From assembly GCA_902776415.1 (NCBI GenBank), contig CACYPY010000019.1:1-60535 (forward strand): DNA of 60,535 bases. Direction: 5' to 3'. Position numbers and translations under genes: made by a program. This DNA comes from an uncultured Ruminobacter sp. (GTDB taxonomy: Bacteria > Pseudomonadota > Gammaproteobacteria > Enterobacterales > Succinivibrionaceae). The notes below the pieces were generated by a model. The model did not search any database and had not been told where the DNA came from. It worked only from the letters and a program-made list of their open reading frames with translations. The number at the start of each line of letters is the position of its first letter. Position 1 is the stretch's first letter. This document shows positions 45,370 through 54,386 of this stretch, in pieces.

Positions 45370-47133
45370 TTAGCCGGTTTTTGTGCTGTCGCCGGAGCCA
45401 CCCTCCGGAATAACCGGCTTTCCGTCCCTGTCCAGATGTATGCCCATCTTCTGAAACTCCATGGCCCGGAGCTCCTTGCGCTGAATTTTTCCGACATTGG
45501 TTTTGGGCATTTTGTCGATAAACTCGATGTACTTGGGAACCTTGTACTTGGTAAGATGCTTCTGACAGAGGGTTTTTACGATTTCGGCGGTAAGAGCCTT
45601 GTTTTTGCGGACAATGAAGACCTTTACCACCTCGCCGCTGTGCTGGCTGGGAACTCCGATGGCCGCCACCTCCGCCACGTTGGGATGCAGCGAAATCACG
45701 TCCTCGATCTCTGTGGGATAGACATTGAATCCGGAAACCAGAATCATATCCTTCTTGCGTTCCACAATTTTAAGAAAGCCCCGGTCATTGGCCCAGCAGG
45801 CTATATCCCCGGTTTTAAGAAATTCTCCGTCAAAGGTATCCCTGGTGGCCACCTCCCTTCCGAAATACCCCTTCATGACCTGGGGGCCTTTTACCTCCAG
45901 TTCCCCCGGAACCCCGGGTTCGGTAATCACACTGCCGTCATCTCCCCGGATAATAATTTCCGTGGAGGGTACCGGAATACCGATAGTGCCGTTATACTCG
46001 CTGATATTGTGAGGGCACACCGCCACCAGGGGAGAACACTCCGTAAGACCGTAGCCCTCAAGGATGTGAAGCCCGGTATTGGTAAACCAGCGCTGCTCCA
46101 CTCCCTTCTGTACCGAGGTGCCGCCCCCGATTACCAGCCGGAGACGCGACAGATGCATGTCGCAGAATTCCTGGTTGTCGATAAGGGCACCGAACAGAGT
46201 GTTGACGCCGGTAAGACAGGTAGGATTAAAGGCGCGCATTTCCCGAACCAGACTTTTTATCCTTCGGGGATCCGGAATCAGAAGCGAAGTGCCTCCGAGT
46301 CGGAAGAACACCATGCAGTTAATGGTAAGCGCAAACACATGGTACAGGGGAATGGCGGTAACCACATATTCATCCCCCTCCCGGAGCACCGGACCGTACA
46401 TTCCCAGGGCCTGCTCCACGTTTGCCAGAATATTGCGATGCGTGAGCATGGCACCCTTTGCCGTTCCGGTGGTGCCTCCGGTATACTGCAGGAAAGCCAG
46501 ATCATCACGGGAAATCATGGGACGGGCGTAAGGATACTCGGAACCTATGGCCAGAACCGTCTTATAGGAGACGGAATTCGGAAGACTGAAGCTCGGAACC
46601 AGTCTCTTGAAGTATTTCACCACGATATTGACAAGGGAACCCCGGAACGCTCCGCACTCGTCCCCCATGTTGGTAACTATGATGTGATCCAGGGAAACTT
46701 CCAGAAGCGCCTTCTGCAGGGTATGGGCAAAATTGGAGATAACCACAATTATCCGGGCACCGGAATCCCGAAGCTGATGCACGAGCTCGCTGGGAGTGTA
46801 GAGAGGATTGACATTCACCACCACCATTCCCGCCAGAAGAGCCCCGAAAAGGGCCACCGGATACTGAATGACGTTGGGAAGCATCAGGGCGATGCTCTCC
46901 CCTTTTTTTACCAGAAAATCATTCTGCAGAAAGGCGGCAAAGCTTCTGACCCTTTCATTAAGCTCCCGGTAGGTTACGGAATGCCCCATGCTGATAAAGG
47001 CGACTCTGTCCGGGTACTTCTCGCACGAAAACTCGTACATGTCCAAAAGGGAATTGAAAACGCAAGTATCAACCTCCGCCGGTACATCCGAAGGATAGGA
47101 ATTTCGCCACGGCCTGAACTGATTCTCTGCCAT
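45370..47133 (-). CDS. fadD: long-chain fatty acyl-CoA ligase
   Basis: 587 residues, AGGGG before the ATG. An AMP-forming ligase that activates long-chain fatty acids. The ATP/AMP motif YTGGTTGTAKGAMLTHRN is near 212-229, and the FACS-type motif with VERKKDMILVSGFNVYP near 460. N-terminus similar to FadD (FNSLLDMYEFSCEKYPDRVAF). No beta-oxidation genes lie near, so uptake of fatty acids for membrane lipid is as likely as degradation. The ends of the protein (GGSGDSTKTG) extend beyond the usual length. Confidence 0.92.
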   Translation of the reverse strand: MAENQFRPWRNSYPSDVPAEVDTCVFNSLLDMYEFSCEKYPDRVAFISMGHSVTYRELNERVRSFAAFLQNDFLVKKGESIALMLPNVIQYPVALFGALLAGMVVVNVNPLYTPSELVHQLRDSGARIIVVISNFAHTLQKALLEVSLDHIIVTNMGDECGAFRGSLVNIVVKYFKRLVPSFSLPNSVSYKTVLAIGSEYPYARPMISRDDLAFLQYTGGTTGTAKGAMLTHRNILANVEQALGMYGPVLREGDEYVVTAIPLYHVFALTINCMVFFRLGGTSLLIPDPRRIKSLVREMRAFNPTCLTGVNTLFGALIDNQEFCDMHLSRLRLVIGGGTSVQKGVEQRWFTNTGLHILEGYGLTECSPLVAVCPHNISEYNGTIGIPVPSTEIIIRGDDGSVITEPGVPGELEVKGPQVMKGYFGREVATRDTFDGEFLKTGDIACWANDRGFLKIVERKKDMILVSGFNVYPTEIEDVISLHPNVAEVAAIGVPSQHSGEVVKVFIVRKNKALTAEIVKTLCQKHLTKYKVPKYIEFIDKMPKTNVGKIQRKELRAMEFQKMGIHLDRDGKPVIPEGGSGDSTKTG

Positions 47134-47355
47134 TTTGGGCCCCTTTTGCAGGCATCCTCAATAACCGGTCCGGAATAACAGGGATTCGGAACGGATTGGG
47201 AAACCGATCCTGAACATTATAGCCCTCCGGAATGAGAAAAATTCTGAGCAAAAACAGAAAAAAGGCAGTTGATTTTCAAAAATCGTTGATTAATGTCAAA
47301 CTTTCAAAAAAACAGGAAGAGATTCCCGGTCCCGGGAACAAAACGGTATTCCGGG

Positions 47356-47931
47356 CTACCGGCCGCAGCGCACCGCCACGTTATTGTTAAGGGTTCTCCA
47401 GGCATCGGATACCAGCTTCACATACCGATCATGAATGGTCTGATTTACCGAGTAATGATAGTGGTAATTCCCCACCCCCTTCCAGATATCCCCGCCGGCC
47501 TTTTCGATCTCGCGGCGCATCAGATATCCCATGGCCCAGATGTTGCGGCAGGGATTGTCCTTCATGTCATCCTTGTCCAGGTCAAACCGTTTTATCTCGC
47601 CCAGTCTGACATCATTGATCTGTGCCGGGCCGCAGTCCTCGGTGCCGTTGTTGTTGGTCATGCACTTCCCGTTCACATCACCCCGTTCCACATACAGTAT
47701 GGAAAACAAAAGCTCCTCGGGAAGCTCGAACTGCGAGGCGGTCCATGAGACACAGTGGGAGTACTTCTTGTAGCGTTTCATGATTTTTGTGTCATAGGCA
47801 TACTCCCGCCAGTGCCCCTGACATTCCGTGGCTTCCTTTTTGTCCGAAGCCGAAAAAGCCGCACCGGAATAAAACAACGAAAAAGCGGCGAGCAGGATTC
47901 CCATCCCGGCAGTGATTCTATTTACGGGCAT
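47356..47931 (-). CDS. secreted lytic transglycosylase-like protein
   Basis: 191 residues with a signal peptide (~1-28). The SLT-fold signature is seen: LLFSILYVERGDVNGKC with the catalytic Glu near 82, then EDCGPAQIND near 100, then MGYLMRREIEKAGGDIWKGVGNYHYH. It resembles IagB/VirB1-type enzymes that open the peptidoglycan for secretion machines. The ATG lies 14 bases inside the upstream DotH-like gene, so the genes are coupled. Confidence 0.85.
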   Translation of the reverse strand: MPVNRITAGMGILLAAFSLFYSGAAFSASDKKEATECQGHWREYAYDTKIMKRYKKYSHCVSWTASQFELPEELLFSILYVERGDVNGKCMTNNNGTEDCGPAQINDVRLGEIKRFDLDKDDMKDNPCRNIWAMGYLMRREIEKAGGDIWKGVGNYHYHYSVNQTIHDRYVKLVSDAWRTLNNNVAVRCGR

Positions 47932-48907
47932 GTTCTGTCAAAACCTCTCTTAGCAGATCCGCAGTCTCTCTTATGGATTCGGGAGAGACGCTTCTGTCGC
48001 TCACCACGGTGATCCCGAAAATTCCGGCCCCATTTCCGGAATCCTGAGGAGCATCGGAAACCGCGGCAGCAGCCCTGGCGGAATCAGAACCATCCCTGTC
48101 AAAGGAATTTCTGGCCCGGGCAGAAATTTTCATATTGGTATATCCGGAACTCCGGTTGGGGTTCTCCGGGGCGGGATACGGCACGGAAACCTTCCAGTAA
48201 TACTCATCGGCCTTCTCGTCCTCGCGGGTGGAAATGACAAACTCCAGGGGAGCGGGAACTCCTGTCAGGAAGAGCTTCACCTTTCCCATAGCCATCTTCT
48301 GGGACGTGGCGGCGGAAACCACTACCGTTTTCCGATCCGCCGAGGGGATGGCCCTGAGGAACTGATTGGACACCTCGGCCCGGGCAATATCCCAGGGGTA
48401 GCCGGAGCTGTCCTCCAGATTGAAAACTATAATGGCGTTCCGGTACAGGGCAAACTGATGGTTGGGCTCGTAGGAAAACTCCTTCCGGACCTGGGTTTTG
48501 GGACGAATTACGGGCTTTGCGGGGGCCTGAGAATTATCGGAAACGGTACGGCGTTCACCGGAAAGCTCGGGAGCGCCCTCCTCCACCATGACGATGTTTC
48601 CGTTCTCATCCTGTTTGTAAACTCTCTTGGGACGACGCCGGGTAACCTGCGGGGTATCATCATCTCCGGACTGTCTTACCGCCTCGTCAAGAAGCTGCTG
48701 CCGGGTACGATAGGAGGTCAGGGTGTCACCGAGCTCCGGCGGCGGAGCCGGGTTGTCAAATGCCGGAACAGGAACGCCGGCCAAAAGGAAAAAAAGCGCC
48801 GCAGAACCTGTTAACAGCCGGAACGGCAGTCTTACTGCAGATCCGGACCTTTGGAAAGCTTCCTTGTCAATTTTCCGGACAGAACCGGTCACTCCTCCCA
48901 GATTCAT
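47918..48907 (-). CDS. DotH/IcmK/TraN-like type IV secretion protein
   Basis: 329 residues. A hydrophobic signal segment spans ~33-50 (LLTGSAALFFLLAGVPVPAF), then a motif APPPELGDTLTSYRTRQQ shared with the next gene upstream. The region ~150-240 (YEPNHQFALYRNAIIVFNLEDSSGYPWDIARAEV...AMGKVKLFLTGVPAPLEFVI) closely follows the beta-sandwich of DotH/IcmK and TraN, the outer-membrane core proteins of I-type type IVB secretion. No other Dot/Icm gene is in the window. Starts one base after the upstream gene and overlaps the transglycosylase gene. Confidence 0.7.
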   Translation of the reverse strand: MNLGGVTGSVRKIDKEAFQRSGSAVRLPFRLLTGSAALFFLLAGVPVPAFDNPAPPPELGDTLTSYRTRQQLLDEAVRQSGDDDTPQVTRRRPKRVYKQDENGNIVMVEEGAPELSGERRTVSDNSQAPAKPVIRPKTQVRKEFSYEPNHQFALYRNAIIVFNLEDSSGYPWDIARAEVSNQFLRAIPSADRKTVVVSAATSQKMAMGKVKLFLTGVPAPLEFVISTREDEKADEYYWKVSVPYPAPENPNRSSGYTNMKISARARNSFDRDGSDSARAAAAVSDAPQDSGNGAGIFGITVVSDRSVSPESIRETADLLREVLTEHARK

Positions 48908-48908
48908 G

Positions 48909-49469
48909 CTAGATTTTTACCTCTTCTATGCTCCGGAGATCCTGCCGGAAATAATTGTAGGACAGCACAAAAATCAAAGGACTCCGGGATGAGCCGGGAA
49001 TGATGCGGAGCTTGGCAACAGTATTAAGTCCGGTGGGCTTGATAATGAGAGTCCCGGCATCCCCCTTCTCCACCCGAAAACCGTCATTTGACACCTGAAT
49101 GCCTGATACCGATACCGGGCGGTTCTGACTGTCCACCAGTCTTATCAGAGTTTCGCCGCCCTTGAATACGGACACCTTTTTATTGGGAACGTAGGAGTAA
49201 TGCAGATACACCTCCTTCATAAGAGGCACATCCCGAGCCGGAGGCGAAGAAACCTCAGGCTTCCCGGTCGGGGAATCCTGACGCCTGTTCTGTGCCTCAC
49301 GGTTTTCCGGCTGTCTCCGGTGTTCCTGCTTCTGCTGCTGCGTCCGGTAGCTGGTAAGATTCTCCCCCAGCTCCGGGGGCGGGGCCGGGGACAGAAAATC
49401 CCCGGCAGTCGCGGCCAGCGACACCGGAAGAAGCAGCAACATAACAATAGAAGATCTTTTCATGCTCAT
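48909..49469 (-). CDS. second, shorter DotH/TraN-like protein
   Basis: 186 residues from the ATG at 49469 (49463 is an alternative). It has a signal peptide (MKRSSIVMLLLLPVSLAATA) and the N-terminal motif PAPPPELGENLTSYRTQQQ, shared with the downstream protein. The following ~60 residues are Gln/Arg/Pro-rich; then a single sandwich-like domain (SYVPNKKVSVFKGGETLIRLVD...ISGIQVSN...) like the one in DotH-type proteins. Probably a tandem-duplicated paralogue. First gene of the three-gene minus-strand unit. Confidence 0.65.
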   Translation of the reverse strand: MSMKRSSIVMLLLLPVSLAATAGDFLSPAPPPELGENLTSYRTQQQKQEHRRQPENREAQNRRQDSPTGKPEVSSPPARDVPLMKEVYLHYSYVPNKKVSVFKGGETLIRLVDSQNRPVSVSGIQVSNDGFRVEKGDAGTLIIKPTGLNTVAKLRIIPGSSRSPLIFVLSYNYFRQDLRSIEEVKI

Positions 49470-49639
49470 TTCACTCGCTGTGGCACATTGTATCCTCAAA
49501 GCGAAAAACCTTAAAGATCCGGATACCATTCTCCGAAACTCTTCCGCCCCGTTCAAGAACGGAGAGCAGACCAATCTTCTCCGGGGGATGATTATACTGC
49601 CCTGAGCATCGGAAGCCGATTTCATAACCGTTGGCCGAA

Positions 49640-49828
49640 TCACGAACGTGTCTTGTGAATTTCCTGAGATCCCGGGTATTTCACACCAATCAGTGTTCTG
49701 AAAACAGTCTTGCCGGTCCCGGTTTTGGGATCATACTTAACCTTAAGCTGGTAAACATGAGTGTTACCGTTCTTCTGAACCCGATTTTCGGTCCTGATTC
49801 ATACATCCCCGTCTACAGGGCCTGCCAT
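49640..49828 (-). pseudogene. N-terminal fragment of an IS1634-like transposase
   Basis: An open stretch (49640-49798) encodes RTENRVQKNGNTHVYQLKVKYDPKTG...FRTLIGVKYPG, a pattern of the N-terminus of IS1634/IS4-type transposases (NGxxYVYxxxxYDPKT..LIGK). One in-frame stop lies upstream at about 49799 and no catalytic core follows, so it is a remnant. It is 370 bases from the initiator tRNA. The rest of 49470-50193 has only short open frames. Confidence 0.4.
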
Positions 49829-50150
49829 AATTACCCCTATATTTACTTAGTGTGATTTATCAGCGTTAAAAACGGCGACTTCCGGAATAAAGCCGGAAAG
49901 TCCATCCTGGAGCCCCAGATTAACCTGCTCCGGACATTGTAATCTCAATGGACTGCATTTCAAAAGGAGCGTTTTCCCCGAACCGAATATATCGATTGCC
50001 GAAAAGCTTTTATCACAGTCTTCCTTCAAAAGTACGGAATTTCAGCCATAGCTTCACTGATCGGCACCACCGGTAACGTTTTCCCGCATATCGCAAAGCT
50101 GGCAAATTCGCACGAAAACGTTTTTCTTTGATTTTTTTGGAAAAAAATAT

Positions 50151-50180
50151 TGACCTTTTTCAGATTTATGGCAATATATG
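50151..50180 (+). promoter_or_regulatory. promoter of tRNA-fMet
   Basis: TTGACC at 50151-50156 and an AT-rich -10 (AATATA or TATATG, 50173-50180) about 17 bases later, 14 bases before the tRNA. Preceded by an A/T-rich upstream region. Confidence 0.5.
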
Positions 50181-50193
50181 CACATCCTTGAGA

Positions 50194-50270
<77 letters not shown>

Positions 50271-50547
50271 TCTCCTTCTGTTTTCATATTTCTTCTTTTC
50301 CTTTAAGTGTTAAGTAATGGTACCGTATCTTTTTTGTGATGCGTGCTTTCTGAGGCGTCTGATTCCGGGCCAGAATGTTTCCCTGAAGTTTCCCATAGCA
50401 GGAATGTTTTGGGTATTCATCCCCAGCCGGAAAGGTTCCGGATCATTTCAGGGACTCTGAAAAACACCGCGGAACACACTTCCTGAAATACCGGCATTCC
50501 GTTTTCAGCCGGTATTTCCGCTGCCGCCCCGAAGCCGCAACAAAAAA
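50271..50547. other. intergenic stretch after the tRNA
   Basis: No gene or terminator that I can support. A T-rich run directly follows the tRNA (50281-50300). Confidence 0.5.
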
Positions 50548-51705
50548 TCAGGGCTTCTCAAAAGAGACAAGGGGATTCCATTTAATGTCCGGCTTCACGG
50601 GGTTCCCAAGCCCTTTAAAGAAGTCCTGACACTCCTGATACGAAAGCTCGCCGTTTTTGCCGTTTCTCCTGGTAATCTTGCAGGAACCGGGATCCGTATT
50701 TTCAGGACCTCCCAGTCTCTCCAGCTCTTCCGGCGTCAGCATATATCCCTCGATCCGACTGTCAATTCGGCCCCTGTCGAGAATCACATACGAAAACGAT
50801 CGGCATCCGGAGCCGCATTCCCCGATAAGCCCCACGCCCCTCTCGTAGAATTCAAATTCGGGAAGTCCGGAATCATCTCCCTTCTCTCCGGATCTGGACA
50901 GGAGTACCGCCGGCTGATTCCACTTCCTGTCGTCAAAGCCGGCATTGAGAGTCACAGCAACAATAACTTCGGCTGCATGATTCCGGTCACTGAAAAACAG
51001 CTCCGAATTGCCGTCGCCGTCAATGTCGTAAAAGGCATAATAAGCCGGGGAGATTCCCTTAACGGTGTCATAGGCCTTTCCGGACAGGGATATCCCCGCT
51101 CCCCGGAATTTAAACCCTAAGCCATCCCGGGGATAGTCGGACACCATCCCGAACAGCAGTCCGTCCACAGTCTCGTTAATCACCTTAACCCCGTCCTTCT
51201 CGAAGGAATAGTAGGTTTTTATCGCTCCGGTGGCCGTTGCGAACTCTGGTCTGAAAGAGCTTACCGGATTGTCCCGGTACGTTGTGAGAGTCTCCTTCGC
51301 GGGGTCATAATCATAGAAGCACACTCTTTCGTCGTAGAGCACGTCGGCCATGATATGAAAATTCACCCCAAAAATCCGGTGTCCGTCGGATCTTTTCCAG
51401 ACCCGGGCCATCATTACGTTGCCGTCATCATCTTCATCGGTCATCAGAAATCCGTTTTTGATGCTGTCCTTCTCTTCCCCGGAGAGCTTTCCGGCCGCGG
51501 CTCTCCGGAGCAGATTATCGGCCAGGTCCACCGGAAAACGGTCATTAAAAGCCTTCATCAGCGCTAGAACATCGGGGGCTGCACCGGATTCCTTAACAGG
51601 AATGACAGTCTCCTCAGCACACTGAAAGGAGGCCCTGTGAATATCCTGGGCAACCGCATTTCCCGCCAGAATACCACCCAAAAAAATATATGCCGCAAAT
51701 CTCAC
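50548..51705 (-). CDS. secreted EF-hand-like repeat protein
   Basis: 385 residues, GGAGG 10 bases before the ATG and a signal peptide (~1-19). Two calcium-loop-like sequences are seen: DEDDDGNVMMARV near 90 and DIDGDGNSELFF near 228 (DxDGDGxxE). Cysteines near 266-272 (GECGSGCRSF) may form a disulfide. Periplasmic or surface location is inferred. The family is not recognised. Divergent from the RelA/SpoT-like gene. Confidence 0.75.
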   Translation of the reverse strand: MRFAAYIFLGGILAGNAVAQDIHRASFQCAEETVIPVKESGAAPDVLALMKAFNDRFPVDLADNLLRRAAAGKLSGEEKDSIKNGFLMTDEDDDGNVMMARVWKRSDGHRIFGVNFHIMADVLYDERVCFYDYDPAKETLTTYRDNPVSSFRPEFATATGAIKTYYSFEKDGVKVINETVDGLLFGMVSDYPRDGLGFKFRGAGISLSGKAYDTVKGISPAYYAFYDIDGDGNSELFFSDRNHAAEVIVAVTLNAGFDDRKWNQPAVLLSRSGEKGDDSGLPEFEFYERGVGLIGECGSGCRSFSYVILDRGRIDSRIEGYMLTPEELERLGGPENTDPGSCKITRRNGKNGELSYQECQDFFKGLGNPVKPDIKWNPLVSFEKP

Positions 51706-52095
51706 AAAAACCTCCCCGAATCAATTTTGACAGGAAATCGCAACCGGCCGGTCGCATTACCTGCAGCCCCCCCGGTTCCGGAACCCTCATATTCTACCGC
51801 ATGTCGTCCCGCTGACGGAACTTAAGGCCGAACTCCCGGCGGCATAAAAATCCCTGATCACCGCCCTGCTCTGATGTAACACCCGCAGGATTTTCATGAA
51901 AACTGCGACCGTACCCGCTAATTTTTTGCATTATCTCTTTAAAAACTCCCATCCCGCCACTATTTGCAGTACTGTGAAGACGTTTTCACCGGGAACGGTT
52001 CATAAGAAACAATCAAAGTACTGCCGCAATGTAACCTTCATCAGGCAGACTCGTTCTCCTTCCGGTGATGCGATTTCTCGAAAGCACGACATTTT

Positions 52096-52138
52096 CATGC
52101 GGCATTTACATGCGACTTTATCATGCATCTTCGTGCGA
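52096..52138. repeat. iteron-like direct repeats
   Basis: CATGCGG/CATGCGA/CATGCAT/CGTGCGA recur at 52096, 52109, 52122 and 52132 (13-, 13- and 10-base steps), ending 24 bases before the start of the RelA/SpoT-like gene. The surrounding 51706-52162 intergenic stretch has no gene; it should contain both divergent promoters. Confidence 0.6.
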
Positions 52139-52162
52139 TCTTGTAAACGGGATAACATACAC

Positions 52163-52963
52163 ATGAAATGGAATCTGAAAAAACTTTTTAAAAACAAATT
52201 CGCAGGGATTATTCCTTTCTTTTTGTTTATCGTTGCCGTTACCACCGGATACGGCACCAGCGGAAATCTCCGCAATGTCTCCAATCAGGCCTCCAAAAGT
52301 CCTGCTGCGCAAAAACTGGTATATCGCAGAAGCCGGGAAGAAAGCGCTGACAGCGTTGCCGACGAGTTCCTTACCAGAGCCGCCATGGAGGAACCTGAAA
52401 TAACCAGCATTCTGGCGTCTCTCGAAAGCGAGGATGTCCGTCTTGACGGCCTGGAATACCGTCTCAAAAGCAAGGACAGTCTGGCCAGAAAAATCCTGAA
52501 GCGTTCTCAGGAACAGAACACCGGAATCCGGGACGCGGCCTCCGGAATCAATGACGTGCTCCGGTATACCTATGTAACCTCGGATGACAAGTATTCGGAA
52601 ACGGTAACCAGCGCACTCAAAAAGCTTTCCCGGGCCGGCATCGAAACAGCGGTATATAAAAATGTCTGGGGAGAGAACGCCTTCGTCTACGACTGGAATG
52701 GCAAGTACCGCTCCGCCCCGGATCCCAATCAGTATCAGGGGACCAATGTGGTTCTTTATACTCCGGGAGATGTTCCCATTGAAATCCAGTTCCATACCGA
52801 AACCTCATTCCGTACCAAGCAGGATACCCACCGCTTCTACGAGGTTATCAGGAGCCGAGACTGCTCTCCCGAGGAAAAGGCCGAGGCTATCCGGCAGCAG
52901 GCAATTCTTAATTCCCGGATTCCGGTACCGGAGGGTGCCCGCGATCTCCGGTTCCCCGTATAA
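52163..52963 (+). CDS. exported RelA/SpoT-type nucleotidyltransferase-like (toxin-like) protein
   Basis: 266 residues from the ATG at 52163. Residues ~13-32 are a signal/anchor (FAGIIPFFLFIVAVTTGY). The domain after ~85 follows the RelA/SpoT synthetase pattern: YRLKSKDSLARKI (R-x-K-x3-S-x3-K, ~98-110), INDVLRYTY (near 129), YQGTN (near 190) and EIQFHTETSFRTKQDTHRFYE (near 207-227). Such domains occur in polymorphic toxins, for example the (p)ppApp-making Tas1. The signal and the absent hydrolase argue against a housekeeping role. Catalysis and target are unproven, and no immunity gene is certain. Confidence 0.75.
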   Translation: MKWNLKKLFKNKFAGIIPFFLFIVAVTTGYGTSGNLRNVSNQASKSPAAQKLVYRRSREESADSVADEFLTRAAMEEPEITSILASLESEDVRLDGLEYRLKSKDSLARKILKRSQEQNTGIRDAASGINDVLRYTYVTSDDKYSETVTSALKKLSRAGIETAVYKNVWGENAFVYDWNGKYRSAPDPNQYQGTNVVLYTPGDVPIEIQFHTETSFRTKQDTHRFYEVIRSRDCSPEEKAEAIRQQAILNSRIPVPEGARDLRFPV

Positions 52964-53233
52964 CTCCAGGAAGGCTGTTTTCAAAATGCCGGCTTTGTGC
53001 CGGCTTTCAGAATATTTCCATCCGCTCCCTTCTCCGATGCTCCCGGGGTATTTTAGTTTTCCGCAGCCGAAAAAATCGTCCCGACCGCAACTTTTTTCCC
53101 GATACGCCACACGGGGGCATGAAAAACAAATTAAACTTGGCTATAATTTGTCCCTGAAAATTGTGCTGTTTTTCTGTACAGCAATAATAACCTCTTTCAT
53201 CCTAAGAAAAGCCAATCATTTTTGGAGCGCATC

Positions 53234-54001
53234 ATGCTGATCAGTATTGCCTGCCTGACAGGTTCTCCTGACAATCTGGCCAGGGCCCGGGTATTTGGCA
53301 TTATGAAGAACATTGAAGTCAAAAGTCAGAATGACGTACTGAAAGCCATCATGAAGCTCTACCGGCATCCCAAATCTCCTTTCCCGTGCATCGGCACTGT
53401 CAGAGCTGGAATTGACGGAATTGTGGCTCCGACAAACAGCGACACCTTTATGTGGATAACCGTCAATGAAGGCGGCAATGTCATTCTGGACGATTTCGGA
53501 TCCGGAGATCGCACCAACCGCATGGACAACTTCAACCGGATCTGCCAGACTGCCATGAAGCGCTGCCAGAGCATCTGGAAATTTTCTGAAATGTGGACCC
53601 TCAGTCATCATAAAACCAGTACTGAGGCCCTGGTGCGGAATTATGTGAACTTTGTGACCATGACCCAGCCGAGATCCGCCTATCTGAGCTGGCTCGGAGC
53701 TTCCGGTGCTTTTACCAGGGCTCCCTTCAACAACTCAGAGGAGCTTTACTATGTCGGTATCGACATGAGCTCCGTCGACAATACCAAATCGGTAAAGGCT
53801 GCTCTGGAGGATGCTTTTTTCAGGGAATTTGTCAAAAATCACGATAACTCCCTGGAAGTTCAGGGCGGAGCTTTCATTGCCAGATTCCTGGAAAGCCGAA
53901 GAATTCATCCCGAAGCGGAAATTAATTCCTCAAAAAGCTTTGATGAGAAACGGATGGAAAGTCTGAAAAAAGAAATGATTCACAGCTGGCTGAAAAGATA
54001 A
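53234..54001 (+). CDS. hypothetical protein, 255 residues
   Basis: The ATG at 53234 has GGAG 6 bases upstream. There is no signal peptide. The sequence is mixed alpha/beta, with IAPTNSDTFMWITVNEGGN and a long C-terminal charged tail. No motif recognised. It is 270 bases downstream of the RelA/SpoT-like gene on the same strand, and, being cytoplasmic, could in principle be a partner or immunity protein; this is only positional inference. Confidence 0.7.
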   Translation: MLISIACLTGSPDNLARARVFGIMKNIEVKSQNDVLKAIMKLYRHPKSPFPCIGTVRAGIDGIVAPTNSDTFMWITVNEGGNVILDDFGSGDRTNRMDNFNRICQTAMKRCQSIWKFSEMWTLSHHKTSTEALVRNYVNFVTMTQPRSAYLSWLGASGAFTRAPFNNSEELYYVGIDMSSVDNTKSVKAALEDAFFREFVKNHDNSLEVQGGAFIARFLESRRIHPEAEINSSKSFDEKRMESLKKEMIHSWLKR

Positions 54002-54386
54002 CCTTGTGCATGCCGACTGCACTTCCGGCCGGAAAAACAAAACTCTTCAGAATGCAGAATGAATAAGATCCTGATCGAAGCCTTCACGTATCCGGCATAT
54101 CCGGAGGCTGAACTCATACCGGAATTATGTTTTTTTAATTTTTCAGGATACATGGGGCAGTCAGCTTCGGGAATAATGATATTCGCGGGACAATAACGAA
54201 TCCGAAAACAATGAATAAGAAGACTGGAAGATTCCGTTTTCGATGCTTTTCACCATTCCGGAAAAGAGCGGGAAACTCCCCAGTTGTTTCCGGGACACCC
54301 GAAGCCTGCCCTGAAAATAAGGATTGTTCCGGAGATCTCCGGATATGCCTTCGGGAATTAACAGCAGAAGACGGTCATGAGAACCA
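54002..54386. other. intergenic stretch between convergent genes
   Basis: About 385 bases with no supported gene. No strong terminator seen; a T-rich run lies near 54128. Confidence 0.4.

Noticed and set aside
45436..47178. 580-codon plus-strand open frame over fadD
   Set aside because: Antisense to the acyl-CoA ligase with its ATP/AMP motifs.
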